DNA from: Chryseobacterium gleum
GTDB lineage: Bacteria; Bacteroidota; Bacteroidia; Flavobacteriales_D; Crocinitomicaceae
NCBI GenBank assembly: GCA_943326825.2
Contig: CALPUT020000001.1
Coordinates: forward strand, 1-58,771
Direction: 5' to 3'
DNA: 58,771 nucleotides
Part shown: one piece after another, positions 58,390 through 58,771 of the stretch
How the letters are laid out: every line of letters begins with the position of its first letter
How positions within the stretch are numbered: the first letter of the stretch is position 1
Made by a program: the position numbers and the translations under genes
The notes under the pieces: model-generated
Database searches by the model: none
What the model was told of the DNA's origin: nothing
What the model saw: the letters and a program-made list of their open reading frames with translations, nothing else

Positions 58390-58771
58390 TTAAAAAACTT
58401 CGTTTGCTGCGAAATGAAATTTTCCTTCAATTTCTGCATTTTCATCAGAATCAGAACCGTGAACTGCATTACGGCCTTTATTTTCAGCATATGCTTTACG
58501 GATTGTTCCTTCAGCTGCTTCAGCAGGATCAGTAGCTCCGATTAATTTTCTAAAATCTTCAACTGCGTTATCTTTTTCTAAGATAGCTGCAACGATTGGT
58601 CCTGAAGACATATATTCAACTAATTCTCCATAAAATGGACGTTCAGCGTGAACAGCATAAAATTCTTTCGCTTGTTCTACACTTAATTTAGTGTATTTTA
58701 AAGCTTTAATATCAAATCCAGCACCGATAATCATATCGATAATTTTACCCATGTAACCGTTCTCGATTGCA
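58390..58771 (-). CDS. ndk: Nucleoside diphosphate kinase, 5' end outside the window
   Basis: The frame stays open to the right edge, reading AIENGYMGKIIDMI, so only the N-terminal dozen residues are missing. Visible are FYAVHAERPFYGELVEYMSS (about 50-69 of the full protein), GATDPAEAAEGTIRKAYAEN, and NAVHGSDSDENAEIE with the active-site His. It keeps nucleoside triphosphate pools in balance by way of a phospho-His. Single-gene unit ending in the terminator at 58341. Confidence 0.95.
   Translation of the reverse strand, partial: AIENGYMGKIIDMIIGAGFDIKALKYTKLSVEQAKEFYAVHAERPFYGELVEYMSSGPIVAAILEKDNAVEDFRKLIGATDPAEAAEGTIRKAYAENKGRNAVHGSDSDENAEIEGKFHFAANEVF

Noticed and set aside
1..58771. Insertion sequences, prophage, CRISPR arrays, tRNA or rRNA
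   Set aside because: No transposase, integrase, regularly spaced repeat or cloverleaf was seen on either strand.

Overview
The window looks like chromosomal DNA of a low-GC member of the Bacteroidota, most likely a flavobacterium near the Crocinitomicaceae/Fluviicola group (the family placement is inferred from protein style and is not proven). The evidence is: -7 promoter boxes of the form TAnnTTTG, some paired with an upstream TTG; no Shine-Dalgarno pattern; a TonB-dependent receptor with an N-terminal carboxypeptidase-like domain; GSCFA, DUF1573, DUF4197 and WG-repeat proteins; LytS/LytTR regulators; a gliding-type C-terminal domain; and the accD, fba, gdhA and FtsH sequence types. Genes are dense, usually closed by clear intrinsic terminators. 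I see no insertion sequence, prophage, CRISPR array, tRNA or rRNA.

Layout. 1-2.3 kb: end of trhO, then lgt, aroK and a transglutaminase-like gene. 2.3-4.7 kb (minus): trmH, the HU gene and the rpsF-rpsR-rplI operon. 4.9-7.9 kb: aconitase and a small outer-membrane barrel. 8-15.9 kb: exonuclease III, a GNAT acetyltransferase, an exonuclease/GIY-YIG fusion, menB, an AAC(3)-fold acyltransferase with a TonB-like and a WG-repeat protein, and ribosomal protein L31. 16-21 kb: a locus that appears to deal with sulfate-group transfer: a beta-helix lipoprotein and cysC on plus, and on minus an arylsulfotransferase-like protein, a 56-residue membrane protein too short for normal ORF calling, a 126-residue membrane protein and a PAPS-type sulfotransferase. 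21-24 kb: mdh and an ECF sigma/anti-sigma pair. 24-29 kb (minus): a four-gene envelope operon of mostly unknown function. 29-32 kb: two glycosyltransferases and an MgtC-like protein, translationally coupled. 32-36 kb: TonB-dependent receptor, LytS kinase and LytTR regulator.

36-43.5 kb is mostly housekeeping: DUF1573, a NUDIX hydrolase divergent from pyrE, an SRPBCC protein, birA, rsfS, ftsH, cdsA, psd and a small Lys/Cys-rich secreted protein. 43.5-52.6 kb: a DUF4197 lipoprotein, gdhA, fba, accD, rpsO, pnp, a conserved 85-residue protein, yaaA and efp. 52.7-58.8 kb: a LapA-like membrane protein, a candidate structured non-coding RNA of about 240 nt, two tiny genes, a protein with two OmpA-like domains, an active/inactive pair of M16 peptidases, and the end of ndk.

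The two most interesting places are the unclassified structured RNA at about 53.1-53.35 kb, which has several hairpins, a long-range stem and a competing local hairpin, and the sulfate-transfer locus at 17.5-20.9 kb with its overlooked small membrane protein. Function statements for both are inference; their sequence structure is seen directly.
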